Source of the DNA: Guyanagaster necrorhizus
Lineage: Eukaryota; Basidiomycota; Agaricomycetes; Agaricales; Physalacriaceae
Length of the DNA: 64,000 bases
Assembly (NCBI RefSeq): GCF_019112545.1
Contig: NW_025064933.1
Location: 184,123 to 248,122 of the forward strand
Direction of reading: 5' to 3'
Shown here: one piece after another, positions 33,303-45,851 of the stretch
How the letters are laid out: every line of letters begins with the position of its first letter
Position numbering within the stretch: the first letter of the stretch is position 1
The notes under the pieces: generated by a model
The model's input: the letters and a program-made list of their open reading frames with translations, nothing else
Database searches by the model: none
What the model was told of the DNA's origin: nothing
Translations under genes and position numbers: made by a program

Positions 33303-33757
33303 TAATAGAGGGACAATGTAAGTATTCACTATGAATGAGTGTAAGTAATAGTTGTGGATATTGTGATAGTATATACATACCTCAGTCGGGCACGGCGATG
33401 GTAGAACGACTGAGGTATGTGGGTAACTACGGGTGAAGTATATAAGTAATCGTAAGGACAGGAGGTTGATATAAAAGGTAAACGATCGAAAGTGAAACAT
33501 ACTGGTATAAGGCACGGATATCTTCTAACACCTCCTTCACAGAGGAGGCACATGTTTTTTCATGGCTCCAGAGAAACAAGCATCCAAGGCTGCCAGGTCT
33601 TTGAATATGGCCCCTCAAGTCAAAGGAGACATTTTGGTTCCACAGAATATGAGATGAAGTGATACAAGATTTTTCCACAGTGACTCAATCAATCCATGTC
33701 TCATAGCACCACAAGGCTCATGAAGATGTCTAAGAGATGGACAATCTACATGAAACG

Positions 33758-36335
33758 AATTTCCCACCACTGGTTTCTCAGCAGATGATGACCTCTGTGA
33801 ATAGATGAGTGAGCATAATGAGAAATCAGGCAAACAGTGCATACATTGTGTGGATTTGACAGCAGTGAAGTAAGAAAATGAGCCAAAAAGATTGCATATG
33901 AAGGTTCCAAGAACATTTATTGCCCACATGCAACAGCAAACAATTTCTATACAATATATAAGCAAGTCACCTCTCTGATGAATTGATGCCTACCTGTTGT
34001 GTGACTCCACATGCTTTCATACTCAAGCCTGCAATAATAGCATCATTCTGTCAATCAACAGGCTGCATCCATGCCTACAATCACTCTCAACAGCTCCTCT
34101 GGTGATGGTTTAGCAGGGACAGCATCCACATGAAGCTTCAGGGTCTCACACAAGAATGTCACAATGGCCCAATGATGGCAATCTTCACTAAATCCACATC
34201 AAACCATTTCTTCAGAAAAGATCAAATAGTATGAGAAGGCCAGCAGTTCAAAAAGCCAGCAATATTGAAACTTGTCTGCCATCATTGCTTATGCTCCTCC
34301 ATCAATAGAAGAAGTGACTCCTATCTGAGATTAACCTTTTACATCCTTATACACCCCTCCAGTCAGAGCAGCAAGAGATATTCTCTAGGTAAAGAAAAAA
34401 CAGGAAAAAGACCCAGAATATGCTTACTTTTACTATGTACCAACTAAGACTGGTTCTAAAATCCTAGTACTCAAAGTCATCTGATAGAATGCTCCTCCAG
34501 ATATGCCAACCCAGCATTTTTGGGCTAAAAATTGAGAATGAGGCATGTAGCAATTGATGATGAAGGTAAGAAGTGAAGCCAGGTGGTGTTCAAAATCTGA
34601 AGAAAAAAGTGAAAGATATTTTAGATACATCACTCATTGTTATGGTTATGCTGGTCCAGGAAGAGTTGACTAATGGAATCTTTTCTGAGACAATGAAAAT
34701 TGCTTGCATGGGCTTATGCTACTAGCATTTCTTGTCAAATCCCCTTCAAGTTGGTTGGTGCCAATATTATTCCTTTCTTGTCCCATTTTTTCACTCAAAC
34801 TTGAAACCCCTAGGTGCTGATCATGTCTATGATTGTTCACCATTAAAACATGTCAATGGTCCAAGTAATAAAACCACCTTCATTTGTTCTTTCCTTCTGA
34901 GAACAGCCCCTCACAATAGCATATTGACTGTCCTATTCTCCTTCCCTCTTCATCTGCAGTCCTCCTCTTGCAATGAATGCACTCTCTTCTCAATCTGTTG
35001 GTGCCTTGCAGCTTTCTGCTATGACATTAGGAGATCCAGAATCTGCAGCAGTTGTCACTGGCAATAACTTTTCCAACCTCAGATGCTATGACCCATTCCC
35101 ACAGCAAAATACTGGAATGACAATGGACTTGACACAGTTCAATTCCAGGATTGAAGTGTCAGCCTCATCCTCTTATTCACCATCAGGCTGGGCCAGCCAG
35201 TCTACATAAGGATACACATCCATCCTTGCTGATGTGGCATCAATGGAAAATCAAGATGCAGATGGTGGTTCCACTACCCTAACCTAATAATAGTTGCCAT
35301 ACATGAACCCTTTGGTGCACCCCTGTGTCCTTCTCTAATAGCTGCTTCTCCTTCCTGCAAGCTAAGCTCATGCCAGAAAGAATCCTTCTATGTATCCTCC
35401 TTTGATGGTCCTGTATTCACCATCCACAAAGCCTTTACAATCCCCAATTATGAACACAACAGTGACAGGAGCAGTCTTCTACATTTCCTCAAATCTGAGT
35501 CATGGGCATGCATGCATCTGGGCCAGCTAGTCTGTTTGGGGTGTGAGTGTAACATTGACTTCCACAATGTGGGAATCTGGATACACCATTGGAATTCATG
35601 CATGGGCATTGACAATGCAATCTTGAGCTCTGTTGTGGATGCTTGGGAAGATGAGGTTACAAGCCCAGTTCATCTGAGCTTTGGTATAAAGTGGACACCA
35701 AGGGAAATATAAAGGTGCTGGACATACCACTGTCTAAGAGGCAGATTGAATACTTGGACAAAGTTATGCCTTTCAATCCAGAGTTCTGTACAACAAATGC
35801 TACTCAGAGGGTAACACTTCTAGCTTTTCATTGTACAGTTTATACATACAAGTACAATCCAAATTCAATCTGAATTCAATTCCAGTGATCTCTCTAGCTG
35901 AATATGACACTGAAAGTGAATCAAAGTCAGAGATACCTTTCTTAGAGCCCTGTAAGAACCAAGTCATATTCAAGAAAGTCCATATGACCCCTAGGCACTT
36001 GCATGATTCTTGCTCCTAGCATCCAATGCAAAGCTCCAAGATCTTCTTCCTCTTCTTCTGGCACCAGTATAAGCCTCTCATCCTCCTTTGCAACATTTAC
36101 CATAACTGGAGCCTTGACATCCTTTATGCTTCTCATCCATGCCTCTATATAAGGCTGAAGACAACAATCACTAATCATGCCCACCAACTTCTGCACTGTA
36201 TAGGCCACCCACCCATCCCATTGATAGCAGAGCACAAGACATCAACAAAGCTATTCCTGCTCTTATCCTATGCCATTAAATCAAGTATCATCTTAATCAT
36301 GGTAGCAATGAACTCCTTTCAGCAGTTGGGAAGCT
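33758..36335. other. 2.58-kb segment with no CpG dinucleotide; probable methylation-eroded element
   Basis: Reading every base and line junction, no CG occurs between the CG at 33756-33757 and the one at 36336-36337. Only one CG occurs from about 33516 on. At ordinary composition roughly a hundred would be expected, and neighbouring DNA has many. TG and CA are abundant, consistent with deamination of methylated CpG rather than classical CpA-directed RIP. Short frames exist (for example minus strand 35942-36235 containing VPEEEEEDLGALHWMLGAR), but none is recognisable and stops are frequent. No terminal repeats or target-site duplication were identified, so the class of element is unknown. Confidence 0.75.
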
Positions 36336-36336
36336 C

Positions 36337-37606
36337 GGCAGCTGGGATTAGATGTATGAAAATAGAGGGAAAAGGTCACTGTTTCAAATCACGGTGCAAA
36401 TTGTCAGGCTAAATCTTCAGATGTGCGTTATACTTGGACATATGCAGATGTCCCCTTGATGGCGAGAGTAGCATTAGGCAATTCAGTATGAATGGTAGGT
36501 GCCGTAGAACATAGTCATATTCCCTTTTGTTGAAGCAGCTTGCTTTTATCTTAGATATTGCGGTCTGAATAAAAATTGACATAAATATTGAATGCTAACT
36601 GGGTATACATTTGCGTGGCGAATTGGTGGGCTACCGAGGACCATGTTATGCATCATCAGCTTTGAATGTCCAGCACAACAGTATCTTCCAACTTACCTCG
36701 ACATCAAAACATCCCCAAAAGCCCTGTCATATGAGCAAATGGTTGGTCTTTCATTGTATCAGGCATTCTGGGTATGCTAATGCTGGTATTTGCAGATGCA
36801 GAATCTTGAGCAGTGGACCGGGGCGTATGTGAAGGAGGAACACGGTTGCGAGAGAGAACTATTGACTATTAAATGTAACTGAGTACGTAGTATATATCTC
36901 TGTGTGAAGATGGTAGTTGAGCGCTATACTGTACCTACTGAATGTAAATGAATACGTAGTATATCTATAGGTATGGTTAGCAATAGAATCATAGTAGTAG
37001 AATATATCTATACGTACATCTCAGCGTGAAGATTGTAGTTGAACGCTGAGATGTTGCGATGAAAAAAAAAAAAGGCAAATAAGGTATGTACCCTAATTAT
37101 AATCCGTGGCTTGCGGTCAACTCTCGCCATGCTCAACACAGAGTACGTGTAGGGTTCCTCTGTCTCCGGTTCACCCACTGGGTTTAAACTACTAAAAATT
37201 CATATTCTGTCGTAAAACTCGAAAGGCGGAATCAAGGGACACTTCTTCTTTCAGTCGCACATGCTGTATCTTCCTCATCATTCTCAAGTACACTCTTGTC
37301 AAGCCCTCAAACAAGATCACGATAACGGGGACATTATCTGTCAATCGTTTGTATGTCATTAGTTGAAGAAGTCGAACTCCCCTACGTTCAAAGTTGTAAA
37401 GTACTTCACTGGTGCAGGAAGCGGCACATAAAAGATCAAAATGTGACAGTTGTCTGTAGACAATAAAGTACCAACATCGTAAGAATGATAACGCACCTCC
37501 ATTACACTTTCTTATCGATCACACATGCATTGAAGCCCAAATCGTAGTCATAATTAATTGTACATGGACTATAGTCACGTTACAGATTATATGGTTTCAA
37601 TAACGC
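36337..37606. other. AT-rich intergenic with degenerate direct repeats
   Basis: No gene recognised. It contains two related stretches at about 36868-36942 and 36942-37053 (shared words: acgtagtatat, tgtgaagatggtagttga / gcgtgaagattgtagttga), an 11-bp hairpin, and a run of 12 A at about 37062-37073. Confidence 0.5.
37017..37053. repeat. perfect 11-bp inverted repeat (hairpin)
   Basis: CATCTCAGCGT at 37017-37027 and ACGCTGAGATG at 37043-37053 are exact reverse complements with a 15-nt loop. The loop sequence recurs about 130 bp upstream without the right half of the stem, which suggests the hairpin arose within a direct-repeat unit. It is followed by a 12-A tract. Confidence 0.7.
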
Positions 37607-40403
37607 TCACTGGCAAGCAGTGGGAACGGCATAACCCTATAATTCAATCAACTATCCATCAGTAATATCCTTCACACAAGCAGAAAACGACTCACATTCG
37701 TTCTAAGTCCTCCGCCCCAAGGAGTCTTACCATCAACCCTCGAATCTACGCCAAGCCCGCGCTCCCCAAAGGCACTCCACAGCGTGCAAAAGTTCTCTCC
37801 CCCAGTAAGCTGTTCATCAGCTTGAATGATCGCATCACGAGCTTCGAAGAAGCCTGGTCGGCAGGGTTGGAGTTTCATCCCGTTGATGACGAGCCTAATC
37901 GCAGAAGCAGATAAGATCCACGAAGAGCGACGAGGAGAAGATAAACATACTGGACGATCAACGTGTTGCCATGCTTGGGCACCAAAGGCTTCTTGCCAGC
38001 ACGCGGTCGGTAGAAGTTGCCCTCGGGAACGGTACCATCAGCCAAGGGGACAGGAGGGAATAAATCGTCGCTGAACCCGTGCACGGCGATGAGACGCTGT
38101 TCGACAACCCAGAGTATCTGAGCCCAGACTTCACCAATGGCATGGACACCCCAGTAGCCCGGCTTGTCCAGAGTCTGATAAGTCGATGGGTTGATGGTAT
38201 CGTTCTACGAAAGTACATTAGGACGATGAAGATAAAGCGTGGCAAGTACAGCTTACAAGAGAGTAGGGGTAGTTCCTGATACCCTGTTCGCGGTTAGCAG
38301 CCCATGCACCCATAGGGAAGTCAGAGTATTTGCTCTTGCTTCGGATGGTGGTAGCCAAGAAGTCTGTATACCATGATCAGTAATGACGCGATGCAAGGGA
38401 CAACAGCATTGTTTACCTCCCCAGCCCTCACCCATACCACCACTCTCACCCCAACCCAAACACGAGGAGCTCGCAGGTCCACCGGTCAACCTAGTGCTCA
38501 AACCATGACTCAACTCATGGATGACGATGCCCGCTTCCATATCACCGTCTCTGTAGGGCAAAGCAGTGTTCCACAAGTACATTCTCATGCGTCCGTTACG
38601 ACCGTCAGGCGGTGTCATGAAATTGGCATTGTTATATCCAGAACCATCCTGGGCATTGGCAATAACGGCGTCGTTCTCCTCACCTCCACGACCAAAGTTG
38701 TACTGCTGGAAGTTGCCAGACACCTCATCAAATCCGTACCTGAAGACGCAAGTTAGCAAGAAGAAGCTAGAAGAGAGAGTATATGTACCTGTAGTAGAAG
38801 TCGTGTATGATGTTGGTAGTGTAGAACAGTTGAGTGATAGTAGCATTGATGTAACTATACGCCTCATCTTGCGCGTCTACTTTGTCGGTAACCTTGGGTG
38901 CGTATTTGTAGTCAAAGACTCTGTCGACACCCGAGTCGGGACGGTAGTTGTCGATGAATAAGTTTTGACCTTCCCAGTTCTCCTGTGCAAAGACCTACGG
39001 ACCCCTCGATTATCGCAGTTCAGCTATATCAGATACCAACTTACGTTGTTACCCCAGGTTGTTGTGGTGTTCCTCCAGAACTGTTTGCTATTGAGTTTGA
39101 CGCCTTTCAAAGACGGGTCGTTGGTATGAGGAATCGCGTGCCAACCCACGGGGGATGCCAAAATGTCGAAGTTCTCCTTCGCGATGATACGTTTACCTTC
39201 CTGAGGATCATTCGTACCCCAACCGAAGATGTTGTAAGTAGCCACGGAAGGTTCCGGAGTAGGGATAGGGGCATCCGACGCCCAGTCGACGACAGAGATG
39301 ATACGGTGAGGGGAAGTAGCGGAAACGGCGGCATCATACCAGTTGTCTTGCATCTCAACTTCGAACTAAGGGCTATATAGGTTGCGATGACGAAGCAGAA
39401 GAATCGTTACTTACCCTCCAAACTAAGTTGAGGTCGGTACTGTCACCCTTCTTGTTGGGTACTTGAATGTAGGTCAAGCTCGACCTCACGGGGTTGACGG
39501 TGTCCGGAACGTTATCGATAGACATCACGACAGGTTCGTCGGGAGTAACAAAGTGATCTTCCCGAGAGACAGACATCTTTGCGAGATACTCGTCATAGTT
39601 AGCAAGGATGTCATTGACCATCTTGTCGTTAGGGGTTGCCGCCAGCATAAACTGGAGAAGAGCAGGTCGAACGTCAGCAAAGTCGACCTCAGGCGAAGAG
39701 GCCATATCGTAAGGAAGATGCGTAGCACGGCAATTGGATGCGTGTATATGCGCTAGGGGTCCAAAGAATGAGCGGAATTCAGGGTGAGACTCCCAAGAAC
39801 CGAATTCTTCCATGACGGTCTGTCCGTGCTGTCCCAGGAACGAATGGAGACGACTCTTCATCTCAACCTCGAGTTCCTCGCAGTATTCTCGGTGGGGGTG
39901 ACGAATCTCATCGAGGTCGGGATTAGAGAAGGCTTGAGGAATCGGTCCTTTGTAGAACTGAAAACAAGTTAGGGGGGAAAGCTTCATGGGCGAGAAAGCG
40001 CAAAACTTACCGAGTTACCATATGATATCACCAAACCACCCTTTATATTGATGTTCATATCTCCATCAACAACCTCTAAGCCATTGACAATCTGGCGAAC
40101 GTAGATATGGGTAATGCCCGTGTTCTTGTCGGTATAGGAATCCTTCCGAATTCTATAAGAGCTGGTATCTGACAGCTGGTCGACCAGGATATCTTCTATA
40201 AAGAGCTTCGCGACCTCAAAAGGGTCCTCTATGAGAGCTAAAGGAAGGAAACCGTTTGTGGTAATCTGGTAAGGACTGGAGCGATACACGGCATGAGGAT
40301 GAACAGGACCGAAGCCCAATGACTTCCGTTGCCGCGTTGGGCTCGTGCGACTCGAGTGGGCTACCGCTAGGGCGGCCAGCGATGCGATGACTAAACAACG
40401 CAT
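37607..40403 (-). CDS. fungalysin, M36 extracellular metalloprotease
   Basis: Secreted zinc endopeptidase with a pro-domain. The minus-strand ATG at 40403 gives a signal peptide ([18 protein letters not shown]), then the FTP-type propeptide ([34 protein letters not shown]). Further exons give [12 protein letters not shown] and [18 protein letters not shown] and [20 protein letters not shown] precede the catalytic exon, with [17 protein letters not shown] and the zinc motif HELSHG (HExxH). [12 protein letters not shown] supplies the downstream Glu ligand. The C-terminal exons include [16 protein letters not shown] and [15 protein letters not shown], ending GYAVPTACQ at TGA 37607-37609. Exons join in frame with short introns and the length matches the family. 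Upstream is a TATATA-like sequence at about 40456-40462. Confidence 0.93.
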
Positions 40404-42028
40404 TGAGAAAGAGGGGACAGAAAGTTGGATATCGTAGCAGGTCGCAGGAGGAGCAATATATAGGCGATGGTGGTGGTTGATGTTCAAAGAAGCTTGCGTA
40501 CGCAACACTGCTGAAAGGGGCGAGATAAGGATTGTTGCCAGCACCGCCCGGATCTCCGGGTCTCGTGCCGATAATTAGTCATATCCTGTCTTGACAAGTC
40601 CTACCTGTTACTTGGGCACAAGTATCTGCATTAATGCTTATCTTTCAGACTGAAATTTACCTATTGACGGGTCGATGCTGCTGACCGGCCCTTCGGCCAT
40701 ACTTGTTCCGCCACCTCATTGAAACCTCGTTCTGATAAGGTTGCCCCAATATTTTGTTCATGTGGTCAAGAAAAACGTTGCCAGAGTCCGTGCCAGCCTC
40801 ACCTTCGGTCAGAAGGGAGGCCTCGGAACTTGAGATGGCCCTTATGTCGAAGCAGGTGTAACGTGTATCCAAGTCCAGGCAACTTCGACAATGCTTTCGT
40901 TTCTATTTGCCGACGAGCTTCCGGTCATCTGCAGTACTAGAGCAAGGACGCAATTAACTTGGTTGTCCTTTCTCGGCTACACAGCATGAATTCCCCGAAT
41001 CTGCAAACATTCCATATGGCATTGACATCGGGGATAGGCGCTTTGGCAGCCGTCCTCAGTGATATCACTGACACCGTGGAGATAGTCATGCGTTCCGGTA
41101 TGAAGCTGCATGGGTCGGGACTCGGCTTCGTGAAAGCGGTTGCCTCGTCTTGGTCCCGTCCTCCGTCAATTACTTAACCTGATTTAAAAAGCTTCTGCAT
41201 TCTCAAGCGCCCGCCGATTGCCACTGCTCGTCCATAGACTTCAGGATTCATTTCAGCTCCTCCAGCAGACGGGAGATGCCTGAAGTTTTTGCGTTTCGCA
41301 CACGTTCATCGGGATTCGCTGGGTAAGAGACAAGAGTGATCCACTTGAGTATATTGGTTGTCGACGCGTCACTCTCACACAATATTCCTGTCACTGCCAC
41401 TGTCAAGGGGGCATCGGGGTTGCTGGGGTGCACCTTTCAAGTCACGGTTATTCGTCTATTATCACAAAAACCTGAGACTTGCGCGATCACGAAGCTCGAA
41501 ACAAGCATCATCCCCGGTTCATTCTCCCATCGAATATACGTTACGAAGAAGAAATTTGCTTCTCACCTAACCAGCAGTTGATGACAGTTCGAGTCACTGG
41601 TCACTGATCTTGGGTGTTTATCCAGAATCAAGGAAAATCAGTTATTCCTTCGGGCTTCCCTCAGTTACTCAATCTTGAGGGGACTCACTGTCGAAGTCCT
41701 TCGTGATAATTCTACCTTCTCAATGGTTTCACACATGGTTTCCAACTATTAGAATTCGTTTGTGTTGAGGATTATCCAATGGATGAGCTTGGCTGCCAAC
41801 TGCAGAGGACGATTCAGTCAGCCAGACACATCCCGCAGCATTGAATGTCCGTATCAAGTTGAGAGGAGAGTCGACCTTGAACCAGGCGATCTATCCCATG
41901 TTGAAAGAATGCGATATTTCCTAGCGACGCAAGCTGCCTGACATTGAAGATATGGACAATCTGCCCTACCGGGCCTGTGCATGGCAGATGAGGACGGTAG
42001 GAGGCAAAACGTCATTTATACTTACGGG
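40404..42028. other. spacer with possible F-box/LRR remnant on the plus strand
   Basis: Plus-strand readings such as LSRLHSMNSPNLQTFHMAL (about 40970-41027) and later short Leu-rich pieces to about 41900 resemble the C-terminal part of basidiomycete F-box/LRR proteins. However, frames change repeatedly and no F-box is found. I treat this as non-functional or unassigned sequence. Confidence 0.3.
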
Positions 42029-43561
42029 GATGAAATATCCGTTATATACATCGTCCTCTTTCGATCGACGAGGAAGCCCTGGAAACTGACCATCAGACTC
42101 ATGCATATGTATCCCGGAAGCCGTACGAACCAATTGGGTCCTGCATGGGAGAGATCGGTTCGCATCAAACGAGGGGTCGAGAGAGACAAGCTTACCACTG
42201 CACGCCATCTGAGAGTTTCCTTGACCATTGCACGGACATACGGTAAATAGTCATAGTCGGCGAATGTGGGGAGTCGATCATATCGAGTTCTGCTTGGGCT
42301 CGATTCTGCACATCGGGATACAAGACCATGGCGAGCATCCACCAGGACATGGCCGCTGAGTTCGACTCAGCACCAGCTGCGCTGTCGAAGAATCGGGTGT
42401 TAAGGAAATCAGGAGGGGTCTGAAAAGATATACATGGTCCCCGCCAGCCAAGAGTTTTCGTGTTCAGTCAGCCCACGTCTTCCGGCGGCTTGAGCCAGAG
42501 TAGCCGCGAAGCTGGGACGCTCCTCGCCTTTGGCCTAACGGAAATGAATGTGTATCAGCTGCAACGACACGGGGATCGGGCACGTACTACTCGATCTTCG
42601 ACGCTGTTGAAGAGACTTTCGAACATGGACGAATCTTTGGCGTACCAGCCCTCTACATCTCTTTTCCACTTTGCGTATCTAACAAATCAGCCATCAGCTC
42701 GTGTTCCCATGACGTCTTGGACAATCTTACTTGCTAGGGATACGCAGCATCCGGGGGAAAGACTCCACCTTTGGGATCGCAATGCATTAATCAGAGGTCG
42801 GGCTTAGTGGATGAGAGCAGAACTCACAAGGTGAGCACCGGGCATAGCAGCACGAGTTAATCATGTTGTAAAGTCATTGGTCTTTTTGATCGATGGGTCT
42901 TGTTCCGAAGTTGGAGGCCTATCATATACAATGGACATGATAGAAGATGCGACGGTGCGGTGAATGCGCGACACCTAACGTCCAGGGTCCGCCAACAAAT
43001 CAGCTGTGAGGAGAACGGCTTCTGTGATTTGTATTAGATGGTACTGGTTCACGACCGCTTTGTTGAAGCCCTCGTGAGCTGCTTTGCGCATATGCCGCCA
43101 TCTAAAGTACGATATCAAATACGTCTATTAGACAAGCAAGGCCAGAAACTTACGCATTTCCGTAGCGAGCGAACGCGACGAACATTCCTCCAGTCATTAT
43201 ATCTGAGGTGACGATGTTGCGAGGGCGATCGGAAATTTTTGCACGATCGAAGAGATCTGTTGCAACTTTGAGGGAGTGGATGACCACGAGAGGTTGTCCG
43301 GCTATATTGAAGTACATAGGTCGCCTAGGGCATAGTCTGAAACTAGGCATCATGTTCAGATGAAGAGGGCATACCGTATTTCTTGCCGAGCTCGGTGAAT
43401 GTGAGCCATTGTTTCCCATGAAGCTGGAGAATATTGTCAATGAGAGGAAGACCTCTGTGTCCAGGTGGGAGCTTGCGCCAAGAGCTACGGATGCAACCAA
43501 CGATGGTAAAAGTGACGACAGCAACGGCAGCAAGAAACCACAGAGACGATATGTATGTCAT
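42029..43561 (-). pseudogene. cytochrome P450 relic A, lacking the heme-binding end
   Basis: ATG at 43561 gives a membrane anchor (SLWFLAAVAVVTFTIVG) and LPPGHRGLPLIDNILQLHGK, the P450 proline-rich hinge. Next come PLVVIHSLKVATDLFDRA, MFVAFARYGNAWRHMRKAAH, HRTVASSIMSIVYDRPP, and LPYVRAMVKETLRW containing the K-helix ExxR, then EDDVYNGYFIP. In-frame stops occur after LLADPGR and within NDFTT-stop-LTRAAMPGAH. Coding ends at the donor GTAAGT near 42028 and no exon with the FxxGxxxCxG heme motif follows, so it cannot make an active P450. Same strand as three further P450 relics to the right. Confidence 0.8.
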
Positions 43562-44608
43562 CGCGGCTCGAAGCAGACATAAACTGGAGGGTTCTTGATA
43601 TGATAGACTAATTCATCATGCGGATCGAATTCCTGGTATGAGCACCTAATTTTCTTCTTGTCATCAGTTCCACAGTCCGGGGACCTCGAGTAATCGATTT
43701 CACAATACTTCTCGTTTTTCCTTTCGAGGGAGGAAATGTCAGGAAGGGTCAAGCACAAAGCTTTCATTACGCACGAAGAACCCAATCTCCAGTGAAGGTG
43801 AACTTAGTCGAAAACATATCTCGCAGGGCTATTTGGCGACGACGTGGGTGTACAGGTTCAAGATGGATGACGTACGGTATGGATGAATTTTTTACGTCGC
43901 GCGACTACTGAGCGCATAGTCTTTAGTGATGGCCCGTGTGCGTGAAATCTCCTCATGTAGGCGTGTGCCCGTTGAATAATATGAACTCTGGGTGATCATA
44001 ACAAATAGGAGAAAGCCGCTGAAATCATCTTTTTTTTAAACTGGATATGGGCCGGCAGAGTTACGGACAAATAATTCTACGGCACACAGAAACCCCCGTT
44101 TCACATCTTCCGAGAAGTATCGTCGTTGCATGTCGTCTTTGTTTGACCCTCAATCTAGACGATGATAACTGATGAAGGGTCTCCTTTGTGTGACATTCTC
44201 AATCCAACAACGAAAGCGTAAACCCTGTAACCGGAAAGTCAAACATTCTTGCCTGCTATCATAGGTCAAAGAGTACTAGTGAGTGACTGGGAGGTGGTTA
44301 TATAGTGGCTCACTATAGCCATGGATGTTTTCCGTCGCAGGCTGCCTGTGCTATTGCCGCGACTTCGGCAGCAGTAGATAGGAAATGGAAGGATAGAATT
44401 CCATGCCACTAATAGTAATTCTCCGGATAACGTCAGTTCTTACACCACCGGTGCCCGGGCACACGAGCCGGTTACATAATAAGTATCCCAAACTTTGATC
44501 GACGCGAAATTTTCGATCGTCTCCTCCATCCCCCCCTTCCATAATTCCCTTTCTCCCCCATTTTTGAGTTCTTTACAATGAAGATGGTATTTCTCGAGCA
44601 TTCTGTGT
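43562..44608. other. intergenic, nothing recognised
   Basis: About 1 kb between P450 relic A and tRNA-Leu. No supported gene. One 75-codon minus-strand frame next to the P450 start has no family features. Confidence 0.5.
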
Positions 44609-44744
44609 GGCGAAATGGCCGAGTGGTCTAAGGCGCCAGACTAAGGAGGGAGGAGGGCGTGAGTGGTTCCTTTCCATCAACTCGATTATTGAGTACCGAA
44701 TTATCTGGTCTTTCGGGGCGTGGGTTCGAGTCCCACTTTCGTCA
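44609..44744 (+). tRNA. tRNA-Leu (anticodon AAG) with a 56-nt intron
   Basis: Acceptor stem GGCGAAA pairs with TTTCGTC (one G-T pair). The D arm is TGGCCGAGTGGTCTAAGGCGCCA. Anticodon stem CCAGA/TCTGG encloses loop CTAAG followed by the intron at about 44647-44702, placing it after position 37 as in eukaryotic nuclear tRNAs. A class II long variable arm precedes the T arm (GTGGGTTCGAGTCCCAC). A TTTT terminator lies about 5 bp downstream. Confidence 0.92.
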
Positions 44745-45851
44745 GTACTTTTGCACCACTACGGTACTTAAGGATTGTATTTCACCCATCCCGGTCCCAC
44801 ACTGCGCAGTCCTGCCAAGTGGTCCTTGCGGCCGTATTTGCCATAATTCAGGCTTCTCAATTACCCAACAATTCGTGAACGCATTTTCACATTTATGTCT
44901 ACCCATAGGCTTCTTTTTCTACCCAGAACTTATGCCCAAATCTTATTTATTCAGGTAGGCTGCCGCATATCCATTGAGCTCTACTATCAAGCTGGTGCAA
45001 CTCAGTCTGCCAACATAACAACAACTCCCCGGATAATTTTGTTTATCACGAACATCAAATATAAGCATGCTTATGTGTGTTTTCTTCAGTTGTGCATGAG
45101 CACCCTCTCCAGCCAGACGTTGAAGTAAATATAGCCTCTTTCTCCAGTACTGTTCAGTCATTTTCTCATTTACTGTCATTAATTTGAAAGTGCTTTCATC
45201 TCAAGTCCATCAGCTCGGGGGTACCATTCGCGCCTCAGGATTCGGGAGACTCTGCCAGTAACAACATACACTTCTATCCTCAAAGGATTACGCCACATGA
45301 CTAAAACCGGGACCGACGGGATGTCAGCTCACTCAGATGGTGTATTGTCAAACATCTACATCTGCATCTACCTATGGTCGGAGCGGAAGTACACGAAAGT
45401 CTACAACACTGTGTCGACATCATCCAGAAGCTCGTAGCTCATACATTATTGTCGGAGAATCCTTATTAAGATGAGCTATAGATGCTTGCCCTTTCCTAGG
45501 TCTTAAGTTCATTATTTTGTCACCTGATTTACCCAAGGTGCGCGAGGAAGTTTTATCACGGCGCTGTGAAATCCGTCACCCATTCTGGATACTGAAGCTC
45601 TCAGACCAGGGAAATTTTGAGCCGAAGATACCCTCTACAGGACATTTATAATCGCATCGATTATAATTTCGATCTGGATAAGTACATGAAAATTTGGCAT
45701 AGATGGGCCATTCAAGCAGCCGCTGTACCATTACAATCTACCGGATATTAACTCTTCGGCCTGAGCGGAGCGTGTCTTGATGGTACATTTGAAAGGTAAA
45801 GGGAAGCTGCGAGAATTTCAGAATAACTTAGATACAATGAATCTTGAGAGC
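44745..45851. other. intergenic, nothing recognised
   Basis: About 1.1 kb of mixed composition between the tRNA and P450 relic B; only short frames on either strand. Confidence 0.5.

Noticed and set aside
33758..36335. Classical RIP as the explanation of the CpG-free segment
   Set aside because: RIP depletes CpA and enriches TpA; here CA is plentiful and specifically CG is absent, fitting CpG methylation and deamination better.
38373..38961. Overlapping plus-strand frames of 127 and 131 codons
   Set aside because: Antisense to the fungalysin catalytic exons, which carry HELSHG.
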